Below, in pieces: positions 42,837-51,337 of a stretch of 64,000 nucleotides of DNA. This DNA comes from Blastococcus litoris. GTDB taxonomy: Bacteria > Actinomycetota > Actinomycetes > Mycobacteriales > Geodermatophilaceae. The translations under genes and the position numbers were made by a program. The stretch spans positions 33,593-97,592 of the forward strand of contig NZ_QCZF01000006.1 in the NCBI RefSeq assembly GCF_003075095.1. The letters run 5' to 3'. Positions within the stretch are counted from its first letter, which is position 1; every line of letters begins with the position of its first letter. Below the pieces are notes generated by a model. The model saw only the letters and a program-made list of their open reading frames with translations. It ran no database searches and was not told where the DNA came from.

Positions 42837-45800
42837 TCACGACTCCGCGGGGCGGGGGAGGCGGCGGGCCTGGCGGCGCTTGCGGAGGCCGCGCAGGGTC
42901 CGGACGGCGACCAGCAGCTCGGCGAGCTCGTGCCGGTCGCCGGCCGCGATGTCGGCCAGCTGCGCGGCGGAGCGGGCCTGGGCGGCGTCCCAGTTCTCCA
43001 CCCACGTACCGACCAGCTGCTGCGGGTCGTCGTCGTCCGAGCCGCGGGCGCTGAGGACGTCCTCGGTCAGCGACGACGTCTCGGCGGCCAGGTCGTCGCG
43101 CAGCGAGGCCCGGGCCATCGACGGCCAGCGCCGGTCCCGCGGCAGCTCCAGGACGAGCTCCCGCAGGGGCACCAGGCCCAGCCGCTCGGACAGGCACTGC
43201 ATGACCTGCCCGGCCAGCGCGACCGGCGCCCCCGTCCGCTCGGTGACGACGGCCAGGTCGAGGGCGGCCGGGAGCAGCGGCGCCGCGGCGACCTCGACGG
43301 CCAGCTCCGGCGGCACCCCGGCCTCGCGGAGCCGGCCCACGCGTGCGGCGTACTCCTCCGCCTCCAGCCCCAGCAGCCAGGTCGGCAGTCCGTCGCGGAC
43401 CGCCGCCACGGACTCCGCGAAACGGTCCCGCACGGCCGACACCGGGGGCGCCGGCTCGGCGAGGAGGTCGGGCTGGCGCAGCAGCCAGCGCGCCGTGCGC
43501 TCCGCCAGCCGGGTCGCCTCCGTGCGGAGCTCCACCTGGGTGGTCGCGGGCACCACGTTGTCCAGCGCCCCGACGGCGTCCCACATCCGGTCGACCCCGA
43601 ACACGGCGCGGGCGACCACGTGCGCCCGCACCACCCGGTCCAGCGGCACGCCGGTCTCCTGCGAGAGCCGGAACAGGCCGGTGACCCCGGCGATGTTGAC
43701 CGCCCGGTTGGTCAGCGCCGTCGCGACGATCTCCCGCCGCAGCGGGTGGTCGGCGATCGCGGCCGGGAACCGCTCGCGCAGCCGGGTGGGGAAGTAGCAG
43801 GTCAGCAGGTCCTCGAGCGCCGGGTCGTCGGGCAGGTCGGTGCCGAGCACGACCTCGCCGGCCTCCAGCTTCGCGTAGGCCAGCAGCACGGAGAGCTCGG
43901 GTGAGGTCAGCGCCTGCCCGTCCCGGCGCCGCTCGGCGAGCCCCCGGTCGTCGGGCAGCGCCTCGACGCTGCGCACGAGCCGGCCCGACCGCTCCAGGGA
44001 GCGGAGGAAGCGCTCGTGGGCGTCGAGCAGGCTCCGGGAGGAGGCCACCTCGACGGCCAGCGTCGCGTTCTGGTCGTGGTTGTCGGCCAGGACGGCGGTG
44101 GCGACCTCGTCGGTCATCTCCCCCAGCAGCGCGGCGCGTCCCGCGGCGTCCAGCTCGCCGTCGTCGACCACCCGGTTCAGGGCGATCTTGATGTTGACCT
44201 CGTGGTCGGAGGTGTCCACCCCGGCGGAGTTGTCGATGGCGTCGGTGTTCACCCGTCCGCCGGTGAGCGCGTACTCGACCCTGCCGCGCTGGGTGAGGCC
44301 GAGGTTGCCGCCCTCCCCCACCACCCGGACGCGCAGCTGCTCGCCGTCCACGCGGACGGCGTCGTTGGCCTTGTCCCCCACGTCCAGCGCGCTCTCGGTG
44401 GACGCCTTCACGTAGGTGCCGATGCCGCCGTTGAAGAGGAGGTCGACCGGGGCCAGGAGGATCGCCCGGATCAGCTCGACCGGCGTCATCGACTCCACGC
44501 CGTCGGCCAGGCCGAGCGCGGCCCGCATCGGCGCCGAGATCGGGACGGCCTTCGCCGTCCGGGGCCAGACACCCCCTCCGGCGCTGATCCGCGAGCGGTT
44601 GTAGTCGGCCCACGAGGACCGCTGCAGGCCGAAGAGCCGCGCGCGCTCGGCGAACGACGCGGCGGCGTCGGGAGTCGGGTCGACGAAGACGTGCCGGTGG
44701 TCGAAGGCGGCGACCAGCCGGATGTGCTCCGAGAGCAGCATGCCGTTGCCGAAGACGTCGCCGGACATGTCGCCGACGCCGACGACCGTGAAGTCCTGCT
44801 GCTGGACGTCGATGCCCAGTTCGCGGAAGTGCCGGGTGACCGACTCCCAGGCACCGCGGGCCGTGATGCCCATGGCCTTGTGGTCGTAGCCGACCGAGCC
44901 GCCCGAGGCGAACGCGTCGCCCAGCCAGAACCCGCGCTCGACCGCGACCGAGTTGGCCAGGTCGGAGAAGGTCGCCGTCCCCTTGTCGGCGGCGACGACG
45001 AGGTAGGTGTCGTCGCCGTCGTGGCGGACGACCTTCTCCGGCGGGACGACCTTGCCCTCGACGAGGTTGTCGGTGAGCGAGAGCAGCGCTCCGATGAACT
45101 CCCGGTAGCACTCCTGCCCCTGGGCGACGACGGCGTCGCGCGGGGCACCGTCGGGGAGCGGCTGCTTGACGACGAACCCGCCCTTGGCCCCGGTGGGCAC
45201 GATGACCGTGTTCTTGACCATCTGCGCCTTGACCAGGCCGAGCACCTCGGTGCGCAGGTCCTCGCGACGGTCGGACCAGCGGAGGCCACCGCGGGCGACG
45301 GCGCCGAAGCGCAGGTGGATGCCCATGACGCGCGGCGAGCTGACCCACACCTCGCGGGCCGGCCGGGGCTCGGGCAGGTCGGGGACGGCCTTCGGGTCCA
45401 GCTTCAGCGCGAGCGGCCCGCCCGCGTAGTACGTCGTCCGCTGGGTGGCGGTGACCGCGGCGAGCAGCGAGCTCAGCACGCGGTCGGCGTCGAGCGACTC
45501 GACCTCGCCGATCGAGCCGCGCAGCGCCTCGACCAGCTCCTCCTGCCGCTTCGCCCGCCCGTTCACCCGTCCCGGGGAGAAGCGGGTCTCGAACAGCAGC
45601 ACCAGGCGGGCGACGACGTCGGGGTGCGCGGCCAGCGTCTGCTCGACGTAGGTCTGCCCGAACGGCAGGCCCGCCTGGCGCAGCCACTGCACGTACGCCC
45701 GGACGACGGTGACCTGCCGCCAGTTGAGCCCGGCGAGCAGCACCAGGGAACCGAGCCCGTCGTCCTCGGCCTCGCCGCGCCAGACGGCGCCCACGGCCTC

Positions 45801-47801
45801 GGTGAACCGCTCGGGGAGCGAGCGCAGCAGCGGCAGCTCGGCCGGCGGCACCGCGACGCCGAAGTCGTAGATCCAGGTGGGCGGCGCCCCGATCCGGTCG
45901 ATCTCGTAGGGCCGCTCGTCGACGACGTCGACGCCCATGTTCTGCAGGACCGGCAGCACCTCCGAGAGGAGCAGGCGCTGCCCCACCCGGTAGATCGTCA
46001 GGCGCCGCTCCCCCGCCGCGGCACCGCGCGGCGTCCAGAGCCGCATGGCCAGGCGGCCCTCGGTCAGCCCCTCGAGCCGGTCGAGGTCCTCGACCGCCTG
46101 CTGGGCCGAGAAGTCCTGCTGGTACGAGGCCGGGAAGGCGTCGGCGACCCGGGCGAGCATCTTCTCCGCCTCTGCGCCGTACCGCGCGTGCAGGGCGTCG
46201 GACAGCTCGTCGGTCCAGCTCCGCGCGGCCGCGGCCAGCTCGGCCTGCAGCGCCTCGACGTCGACCGACACCGGCTTGGTCGCCCCGCGCCGGCCCTGGG
46301 GTACCCGGACGACGAAGTGCAGCCGTGCCAGCACCGATTCGGTGGAACGGGCGGTGTACTCGATGCTGGTGCCGCCGAGCCGCTCGAGCAGCACCTGCTG
46401 CATCGCCAGCCGCACCTCGGTCGTGTAGCGGTCGCGCGGCAGGTACACGAGGGCCGACCAGAACCGCCCGGTCTGGTCCTGGCGGAGGAACAGCCGGGTC
46501 TGCCGGCGCTCCTGCAGGTGCAGGACCGCCATCGCGACCGGCAGGAGCTCGTCGGACCCGACCTGCAGCAGCTCGTCGCGCGGGTAGGTCTCGAGGACCT
46601 CCAGCAGCTCCTTGCCGGTGTGGCTGTCGGACGGGACCCCGGAGCGAGCCACCACGTCGGCGACCCGGCGGCGCACGAGCGGGACGTCGACGACGCTGCT
46701 CGTGTACGCGGTGGACGGGAACAGGCCCACGAAGCGGAACTGCCGCGCCCGGCCGTCGCGGTCGGTGGGCAGGTTCACCGCGATCAGGTCCAGCCAGGCC
46801 CGCCGGTACACCGGCGACCGGGTGTCGGCCTTGGTCACCGTGACCAGGTGCTGGTCCGGGGTCCGCACCGCCGCGGGCATCCGCGCGGCCGGCTCGCTGG
46901 CGTCGGTGTCGCTGCGCAGCACGCCCAGGCCGCTGCCCGGCACGACGGCGGCGGACGGCTTGCCCCGCCCCGTCCCCTGCTCCAGGTCGCGGGCGCCGAG
47001 GAAGACGAAATTGCCGTCGGCCAGCCAGCGCAGCAGCGCGGCCGCCTCCGCGGGGTCGTCGGCCGGGTCGGCGTCGGCCTCGGGTCGGACGAGCTCGTCG
47101 AGCCGGTCGGCCAGCTCCAGCACGCGCACCCGCAGGCGTTCGGCGTCCTCGTCCACCGCACGCACGTCGTCGAGGACCGTGCGCAGCCCGGCGACCAGGT
47201 CGGCGCTCGCCTCGCCGTCCAGCGGCCCGTCGAGCACGACGGCCATCCACGACTCGGTGAGCGCGTCGGAGCCGCAGCCGACCGCCAGGTCGCTGTCGCA
47301 GAAGGCCTTGATCGCCCCGCGCAGGTCGCGCCGGACGACGACGACCGGGTGCACGATGTGGGCCAGCGCGAAGCCCTGCCGGACGACCTCGGCGGTGACG
47401 GAGTCGACCAGGAACGGCATGTCGTCGGTGACCAGCCGGACGACCGCCCTGCCGTCGGGGAGGCGCTGGGCGTCGACCGTCGCGGAGCCGGGCGGGCGGA
47501 CCTCGGCGAGGCGCAGGTGGCCCAGGGCGAGGTCGGCGAGCTCGCCCGGCTCGTGCCCCAGCACCTCGGCCGCGGGCTCGCTCCAGTAGTAGCGCTGGAG
47601 CAGCGCCGGGAGGTCGTCGGGCGCGCAGCCGGAGGGCAGATCGCGCTTCGCCTCGCGCGCCGCCGCGGCGGCGCGCTCGAGCAGTTGACGCTTCTCGTCG
47701 CGGGCGGCCTCGAGCGCGGCGAGCTCGGTGAGAGACCCGGCCGGGGCGGCGCCGTCCTGTCCGCGCACCGGGGTCTCCGGTACGACGGTGGTGCTGGCCA
47801 T
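42837..47801 (-). CDS. gdh: NAD-specific glutamate dehydrogenase, 180-kDa type
   Basis: A giant enzyme of 1654 residues that oxidises glutamate to 2-oxoglutarate and ammonia. The N-terminal 700 residues hold ACT-like regulatory domains, the middle carries the catalytic core with SRPRVMGIHLRFG-type and GAKGGFVVKQPLPDG (Lys near 872) motifs, and GSVGYDHKAMGITARGAW and GVGDMSGDVFGNGMLLS belong to the NAD domain. The last 400 residues are the helical C-terminal domain of the family. The length is normal for the L_180 class of Streptomyces and mycobacteria, in which GarA regulates the enzyme. ATG 47801 is used. A terminator follows. Confidence 0.96.
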   Translation of the reverse strand: MASTTVVPETPVRGQDGAAPAGSLTELAALEAARDEKRQLLERAAAAAREAKRDLPSGCAPDDLPALLQRYYWSEPAAEVLGHEPGELADLALGHLRLAEVRPPGSATVDAQRLPDGRAVVRLVTDDMPFLVDSVTAEVVRQGFALAHIVHPVVVVRRDLRGAIKAFCDSDLAVGCGSDALTESWMAVVLDGPLDGEASADLVAGLRTVLDDVRAVDEDAERLRVRVLELADRLDELVRPEADADPADDPAEAAALLRWLADGNFVFLGARDLEQGTGRGKPSAAVVPGSGLGVLRSDTDASEPAARMPAAVRTPDQHLVTVTKADTRSPVYRRAWLDLIAVNLPTDRDGRARQFRFVGLFPSTAYTSSVVDVPLVRRRVADVVARSGVPSDSHTGKELLEVLETYPRDELLQVGSDELLPVAMAVLHLQERRQTRLFLRQDQTGRFWSALVYLPRDRYTTEVRLAMQQVLLERLGGTSIEYTARSTESVLARLHFVVRVPQGRRGATKPVSVDVEALQAELAAAARSWTDELSDALHARYGAEAEKMLARVADAFPASYQQDFSAQQAVEDLDRLEGLTEGRLAMRLWTPRGAAAGERRLTIYRVGQRLLLSEVLPVLQNMGVDVVDERPYEIDRIGAPPTWIYDFGVAVPPAELPLLRSLPERFTEAVGAVWRGEAEDDGLGSLVLLAGLNWRQVTVVRAYVQWLRQAGLPFGQTYVEQTLAAHPDVVARLVLLFETRFSPGRVNGRAKRQEELVEALRGSIGEVESLDADRVLSSLLAAVTATQRTTYYAGGPLALKLDPKAVPDLPEPRPAREVWVSSPRVMGIHLRFGAVARGGLRWSDRREDLRTEVLGLVKAQMVKNTVIVPTGAKGGFVVKQPLPDGAPRDAVVAQGQECYREFIGALLSLTDNLVEGKVVPPEKVVRHDGDDTYLVVAADKGTATFSDLANSVAVERGFWLGDAFASGGSVGYDHKAMGITARGAWESVTRHFRELGIDVQQQDFTVVGVGDMSGDVFGNGMLLSEHIRLVAAFDHRHVFVDPTPDAAASFAERARLFGLQRSSWADYNRSRISAGGGVWPRTAKAVPISAPMRAALGLADGVESMTPVELIRAILLAPVDLLFNGGIGTYVKASTESALDVGDKANDAVRVDGEQLRVRVVGEGGNLGLTQRGRVEYALTGGRVNTDAIDNSAGVDTSDHEVNIKIALNRVVDDGELDAAGRAALLGEMTDEVATAVLADNHDQNATLAVEVASSRSLLDAHERFLRSLERSGRLVRSVEALPDDRGLAERRRDGQALTSPELSVLLAYAKLEAGEVVLGTDLPDDPALEDLLTCYFPTRLRERFPAAIADHPLRREIVATALTNRAVNIAGVTGLFRLSQETGVPLDRVVRAHVVARAVFGVDRMWDAVGALDNVVPATTQVELRTEATRLAERTARWLLRQPDLLAEPAPPVSAVRDRFAESVAAVRDGLPTWLLGLEAEEYAARVGRLREAGVPPELAVEVAAAPLLPAALDLAVVTERTGAPVALAGQVMQCLSERLGLVPLRELVLELPRDRRWPSMARASLRDDLAAETSSLTEDVLSARGSDDDDPQQLVGTWVENWDAAQARSAAQLADIAAGDRHELAELLVAVRTLRGLRKRRQARRLPRPAES

Positions 47802-47809
47802 GTCAGGCC

Positions 47810-47815
47810 ACGCTA
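47810..47815 (-). promoter_or_regulatory. -10 box of the glutamate dehydrogenase gene
   Basis: On the minus strand TAGCGT ends eight bases before the ATG at 47801, which is too close for a 5' leader with a ribosome site. Confidence 0.5.
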
Positions 47816-47880
47816 CTGCGATCCGCACCACTTCTCATGGCGACGCGTCCGGCGTTACCGACCCGTGCCCGGGCGCCGCG

Positions 47881-48252
47881 TCAGCGGTCGAGGAGCTGGT
47901 CGGCCACCCACCCGGCGACGGCGAGGATGAGGCCGCCGATGAGCGCCGTCCCGAAGCCGTCGACGGTCAGCCGGTCGGTGATCCCGGCGGTGATCGCCAG
48001 CAGCGCCGCGTTGATGAGCAGCAGGAACAGGCCCAGGGTGAGGACGACGAACGGCAGCGAGAGCAGCCGCAGCACCGGCCCCACGATCGCGTTGACCACG
48101 CCGAAGACCAGGCCGATCCACAGGTAGGTGCCGTACTCCCCCAGCGGCCCGTCCGGGTTCGGGACGACGTCCAGCCCGGGCAGCACGTCGAAGTAGGTCA
48201 GCCCGTAGAAGACCGCCCCGAGGATGACGACCTTGAGCAGGAACTTGATCAC
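47881..48252 (-). CDS. Phage holin family 4-like membrane protein (PF04020 type)
   Basis: A 123-residue membrane protein with about four hydrophobic segments (residues 5-22, 43-63, 66-88 and 97-117). The block LVFGVVNAIVGPVLRLLSLPFVVLTLGLFLLLINAALL is the mark of the PF04020/YvlD family, labelled mycobacterial four-TM or holin-like. Despite the name it is a normal chromosomal gene, not a sign of a prophage. Its function is unknown. The GTG at 48252 has a TAGCGT box seven bases before it and no ribosome site. Confidence 0.85.
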   Translation of the reverse strand: MIKFLLKVVILGAVFYGLTYFDVLPGLDVVPNPDGPLGEYGTYLWIGLVFGVVNAIVGPVLRLLSLPFVVLTLGLFLLLINAALLAITAGITDRLTVDGFGTALIGGLILAVAGWVADQLLDR

Positions 48253-48259
48253 GGCGGCG

Positions 48260-48265
48260 ACGCTA
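48260..48265 (-). promoter_or_regulatory. -10 box of the holin-like gene, leaderless
   Basis: On the minus strand TAGCGT ends seven bases before the GTG at 48252. Confidence 0.5.
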
Positions 48266-48311
48266 GCGGTGCGCCGCCGCGCAGTGGGGGATCTGGCGGC
48301 GTCTTCGGCCG

Positions 48312-48329
48312 TCTAGCGTCCGCGCTAGA
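48312..48329. promoter_or_regulatory. TCTAGC-N6-GCTAGA palindrome, site 2
   Basis: TCTAGC (48312-48317) and GCTAGA (48324-48329) form a perfect inverted repeat with six central bases, the same form as sites at 39496 and 49307. It lies in the divergent region between the holin-like gene and the small membrane protein at 48389. A -10-like TAGCGT (48314-48319) overlaps it. Confidence 0.5.
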
Positions 48330-48388
48330 GATTGGCAGACGCCGGTCGACACCGGCAGCATGCGTCCCGTGACCACGACCGATGCCCC

Positions 48389-48808
48389 ATGGTGATCCGC
48401 ACGGCCGGGTGGGCCCGCGCCCTGGCGGCAGCGGTCGTGGCGGGCTGCGTCGGCACGCTCGTGCTGGGCGACCCCCCGGACGAGCTCCTCCTCTTCCTCT
48501 GCGCACTCCTCGCAGCCGCCACCCTCGTCCTGCTCTGGTCGGCGCGGGTGAGCGCGGTGGCGACCGCCGACGGCCGGCTGGTCGTCCGGAACCTCACGGG
48601 CACGCTGACCGTCCCACGCGACCACGTCGGCTCGATCGAGATCGACGACGCCGGCCCCTCCTCCCAGCTGTTCGCCCTCTTCGTCCGCACCCACGAGGAC
48701 CTCCGCCTCCGGCTCGACGCGACGCTGTGGCCGTTCCCGACGGCCCTCGACCGGACCGCCCGGGAACTGCGCACCTGGCGGGACGGTCGTCCCGAGCCGT
48801 TCGCGTGA
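48389..48808 (+). CDS. Small membrane protein, PH-like domain, first of a tandem pair
   Basis: A 139-residue protein. Two hydrophobic segments (about 8-25 and 32-50) precede a beta-rich domain (about 52-130) with VSAVATADGRLVVRNLTGTLTVPRDHVGSIEI, typical of bacterial PH/YdbT-type domains. It is similar to the next gene: ATADGRLVVRN matches GTADGRLTVRN, and both end in a WxDGRP tail. No function is known. The ATG at 48389 is the most probable start. Confidence 0.7.
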   Translation: MVIRTAGWARALAAAVVAGCVGTLVLGDPPDELLLFLCALLAAATLVLLWSARVSAVATADGRLVVRNLTGTLTVPRDHVGSIEIDDAGPSSQLFALFVRTHEDLRLRLDATLWPFPTALDRTARELRTWRDGRPEPFA

Positions 48809-48822
48809 CGGATGATCCCGTC

Positions 48823-49272
48823 ATGACGGGGCTGCCCGACCCGCTGGTCATCCGGCCGCCGGCCTGGGCGCGGGTGCTCGGGCCGGTGCTGCTGGTCGTC
48901 TGGGTGGCCCTGTTCCTCGTGGACGAGCGGGTCGACGGGCAGTTCCGAGCGCTGGGCCTGGTCGTCGCGGTGCTCGCCGTCGCCGTGATCGGCCGGTTGT
49001 TCCTGTCCAGTGCGATCGGGACGGCGGACGGCCGGCTGACGGTGCGCAACGTCTGGTCGACCCGCACGTTCACCCGCGCGGAGATCGAGGGCGTGGAGGT
49101 GGACCGGGTGCGCGGCCGCGGCTGGGCGGTCTCGCTGCGGCTGGCCGAGGGGGAGCGGCACCGCCTCGACGTGACGGAGGCGCCGTTCCTGGGGCCGTTC
49201 CAGGCGACGCTCGACCGGCAGGCCGCCGAGGTCCTCGCCTGGCTCGACGGCCGGCCGCACGCGCACCTCTGA
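48823..49272 (+). CDS. Small membrane protein, PH-like domain, second of a tandem pair
   Basis: A protein of 149 residues built as the preceding one: two hydrophobic segments (about 16-35 and 42-60), then a beta domain with GTADGRLTVRNVWSTRTFTRAEIEGVEV and the tail LAWLDGRPHAHL. A tandem duplication is likely. A GTG at 48805 that overlaps the previous stop (GTGA) would add six residues and would tie the two genes together. Function unknown. Confidence 0.7.
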   Translation: MTGLPDPLVIRPPAWARVLGPVLLVVWVALFLVDERVDGQFRALGLVVAVLAVAVIGRLFLSSAIGTADGRLTVRNVWSTRTFTRAEIEGVEVDRVRGRGWAVSLRLAEGERHRLDVTEAPFLGPFQATLDRQAAEVLAWLDGRPHAHL

Positions 49273-49306
49273 CCCCACGCGACACGCGCTAGGCGGTTCT
49301 ACCGAT

Positions 49307-49326
49307 CTCTACGGCTCCGGCTAGAG
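49307..49326. promoter_or_regulatory. CTCTA-N10-TAGAG palindrome, site 3
   Basis: CTCTA (49307-49311) and TAGAG (49322-49326) with ten central bases match the outer parts of the palindromes at 39496 and 48312. The right half, GCTAGAG, is identical in all three. It lies seven bases before the -10-like TACGGT of the AAA ATPase gene, so an operator or activator site is plausible. Confidence 0.45.
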
Positions 49327-49333
49327 AACGCCA

Positions 49334-49339
49334 TACGGT
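49334..49339 (+). promoter_or_regulatory. -10 box of the AAA ATPase gene
   Basis: TACGGT ends seven bases before the ATG at 49347, again a leaderless layout. Confidence 0.4.
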
Positions 49340-49346
49340 GCTCGAC

Positions 49347-50540
49347 ATGGATCCCGTGCGGAACCCGTACGCGCCCGGCGCCGGCCAGCGACCGCCCGAG
49401 CTGGCCGGGCGCGACACCGAGCTCTCGGCCTTCGACGTCGTCCTGGAGCGGATCGCGCACGGCCGCCCCGAGCGCTCGCTGGTGCTCACCGGGCTGCGCG
49501 GCGTGGGCAAGACCGTGCTGCTCAACCAGCTGCGGTCGGCGGCGATCTCCCGCGGCTGGGGCACCGGCAAGATCGAGGCGCGGCCCGACCAGTCGCTGCG
49601 CCGCCCGGTGTCCTCGGCCCTGCACATGGCGCTGCGGGAGCTCGGCCCACGTCACCCCGACCCGGAGTCGATCGCGGAGGTGCTCGGCGTCCTGAAGGCG
49701 TTCGCCCAGCGGGTGCAGCCTGCCGACGCGAAGGTCCGGGACCGCTGGTCCCCCGGCATCGACGCACCCGCCGCCACCGGGCGCGCCGACTCCGGTGACA
49801 TGGAGATCGACCTCGTCGAGCTGCTCAGCGACGCGGCGGGGGTCGCGGCCGACATCGGCAGCGGGATCGCGCTGTTCATCGACGAGATGCAGGACGTGCA
49901 GCCCGACGACGTCTCGGCGATCTGCGCCGCCTGCCACGAGCTCAGCCAGCAGGGGGCGCCGCTGATCGTCGTCGGCGCCGGGCTGCCGCACCTCCCCGCC
50001 GTCCTCTCGGCGTCCAAGAGCTACTCCGAGCGCCTCTTCCGCTACCTGCGCATCGACCGGCTGGAGCGGGAGGCCGCCGACCGCGCGCTCATCGCGCCCG
50101 CCGAGCGCGAGGAGGTGGAGTTCGAGCAGGGGGCGCTCGACGCGCTCTACGAGGCCGCCGACGGCTACCCCTACTTCGTGCAGGCCTACGGCAAGGTCAC
50201 CTGGGACGTCGCCGCCTCCTCCCCCATCACCGCCGCCGACGTCGCCATGGCCGCACCCGTCGCCGAGGCCGAGCTCGCAGTCGGCTTCTTCGGCTCGCGC
50301 TACGACCGGGCGACGCCGGCCGAGCGCGAGTACATGCACGCGATGGCCGAGCTGGGAGGTCCGGGCGGGGCCGCCGTGGCGACGTCGGAGGTGGCGGTGT
50401 CGCTCGGCCGCAAACCGGCGTCCCTCTCCCCCGCCCGCGACTCGCTGATCAAGAAGGGCCTCGTCTACTCCGCCGAGCGCGGGCAGATCGCCTTCACCGT
50501 CCCCCACTTCGGCCGGTACCTCCTCCGCCACCCGGACTGA
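49347..50540 (+). CDS. AAA+ ATPase of the ORC/archaeal-type ATPase group, unknown role
   Basis: A 397-residue P-loop ATPase. It begins MDPVRNPYAPGAGQRPPELAGRDTELSAFDVVLERIAHG; Walker A is GLRGVGKTVLL near residues 50-60, and Walker B is ALFIDEMQDV near 175-185. The region after it has a sensor-like IVVGAGLP and a winged-helix-like C-terminus (SLGRKPASLSPARDSLIKKGLVYSAERGQIAFTVPHFGRYL). Such ATPases occur in actinobacteria without a fixed context; roles in DNA binding or signalling are guesses. The palindrome at 49307-49326 stands just before its promoter. Confidence 0.8.
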   Translation: MDPVRNPYAPGAGQRPPELAGRDTELSAFDVVLERIAHGRPERSLVLTGLRGVGKTVLLNQLRSAAISRGWGTGKIEARPDQSLRRPVSSALHMALRELGPRHPDPESIAEVLGVLKAFAQRVQPADAKVRDRWSPGIDAPAATGRADSGDMEIDLVELLSDAAGVAADIGSGIALFIDEMQDVQPDDVSAICAACHELSQQGAPLIVVGAGLPHLPAVLSASKSYSERLFRYLRIDRLEREAADRALIAPAEREEVEFEQGALDALYEAADGYPYFVQAYGKVTWDVAASSPITAADVAMAAPVAEAELAVGFFGSRYDRATPAEREYMHAMAELGGPGGAAVATSEVAVSLGRKPASLSPARDSLIKKGLVYSAERGQIAFTVPHFGRYLLRHPD

Positions 50541-50581
50541 CCCGCGGTTCGGGAACGGTTGCAGCGGGCACCTGTCGGCCC

Positions 50582-51337
50582 GTGCCAGGAGCGGTGGAAG
50601 CGGGGCTGTTCGGTCTGCTCGGCGGGGCGGCCCTCGTGCTCGGGGCGATCGTCGCGTGGTTCGTGCGCGTGCCGCAGGGGGTGGTCGCGGCGGTCATGGC
50701 GTTCGGGTCCGGCGTCCTGATCTCGGCCGTCGCGTTCGACCTCATGGAGGAGGCCGCCGACACCGGTGGACTGCTGCCCACCGCGGTGGGCTTCGTCGGC
50801 GGCGCGCTCGCCTACGTGGCCGCCAACTTCGCGCTGGCCCGTCACGGCGCGCGGCACCGCAAGCGCTCCCAGGGTCAGCAGCCGTCGGAGCAGGAGCAGT
50901 CCGGCAGCGGAGCGGCCATCGCCGTCGGCGCGCTGCTCGACGGCATCCCGGAGTCGGTCGTGCTGGGTCTGGGCCTGCTGGGCGGGGGCGCGGTGAGCCT
51001 CCCCGTCCTGGCCGCCGTCTTCATCTCCAACGTGCCCGAGGGGCTGTCCAGCGCGGCCGGGATGAAGCGCAGCGGCCGGTCGGCCGGCTACGTCTTCGGC
51101 GTGTGGGGCGGCATCGCGCTCGCCAGCGGGGCCGCCGCGCTGGTCGGCTACCTGGCGCTGGGCGGCGCGCGGCCGGAGACCATCGCGGTCATCACCGCCG
51201 TGGCCGCCGGCGCCATCCTGACGATGATCGCCGACACGATGATCCCCGAGGCGTTCGAGAACACCCGGTCGTGGACGGGTGTGATCACGACACTGGGCTT
51301 CCTCACGGCCTTCGCCATCGAGGTCGCGGGCGGCTGA
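50582..51337 (+). CDS. ZIP family metal transporter
   Basis: A 251-residue membrane protein with eight hydrophobic segments. The metal sites of ZIP proteins appear in the forms ALLDGIPESVVLG and SNVPEGLSSAAGM. The first motif has Asp where many ZIPs have His (HNIPEG), a form common in actinobacterial members. A basic/polar loop (RHGARHRKRSQGQQPSEQEQSGSG) lies between helices 3 and 4. Zinc or iron uptake, or metal sensing, is likely. The GTG at 50582 is the start; the stop abuts the convergent phosphatase gene. Confidence 0.88.
   Translation: MPGAVEAGLFGLLGGAALVLGAIVAWFVRVPQGVVAAVMAFGSGVLISAVAFDLMEEAADTGGLLPTAVGFVGGALAYVAANFALARHGARHRKRSQGQQPSEQEQSGSGAAIAVGALLDGIPESVVLGLGLLGGGAVSLPVLAAVFISNVPEGLSSAAGMKRSGRSAGYVFGVWGGIALASGAAALVGYLALGGARPETIAVITAVAAGAILTMIADTMIPEAFENTRSWTGVITTLGFLTAFAIEVAGG

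Noticed and set aside
42682..47250. Open frame of 1522 codons on the minus strand in another frame of the same gene
   Set aside because: Arg/Ala/Gly-rich shadow frame; the true frame gives the glutamate dehydrogenase domains.
44016..47930. Open frame of 1304 codons on the plus strand across the glutamate dehydrogenase gene
   Set aside because: Composition is Gly/Arg/Asp-rich without domains, and the real gene is on the other strand with strong motifs.
47881..48252. Holin-like protein as a sign of a prophage
   Set aside because: PF04020 proteins are ordinary chromosomal membrane proteins, and no other phage gene is near.
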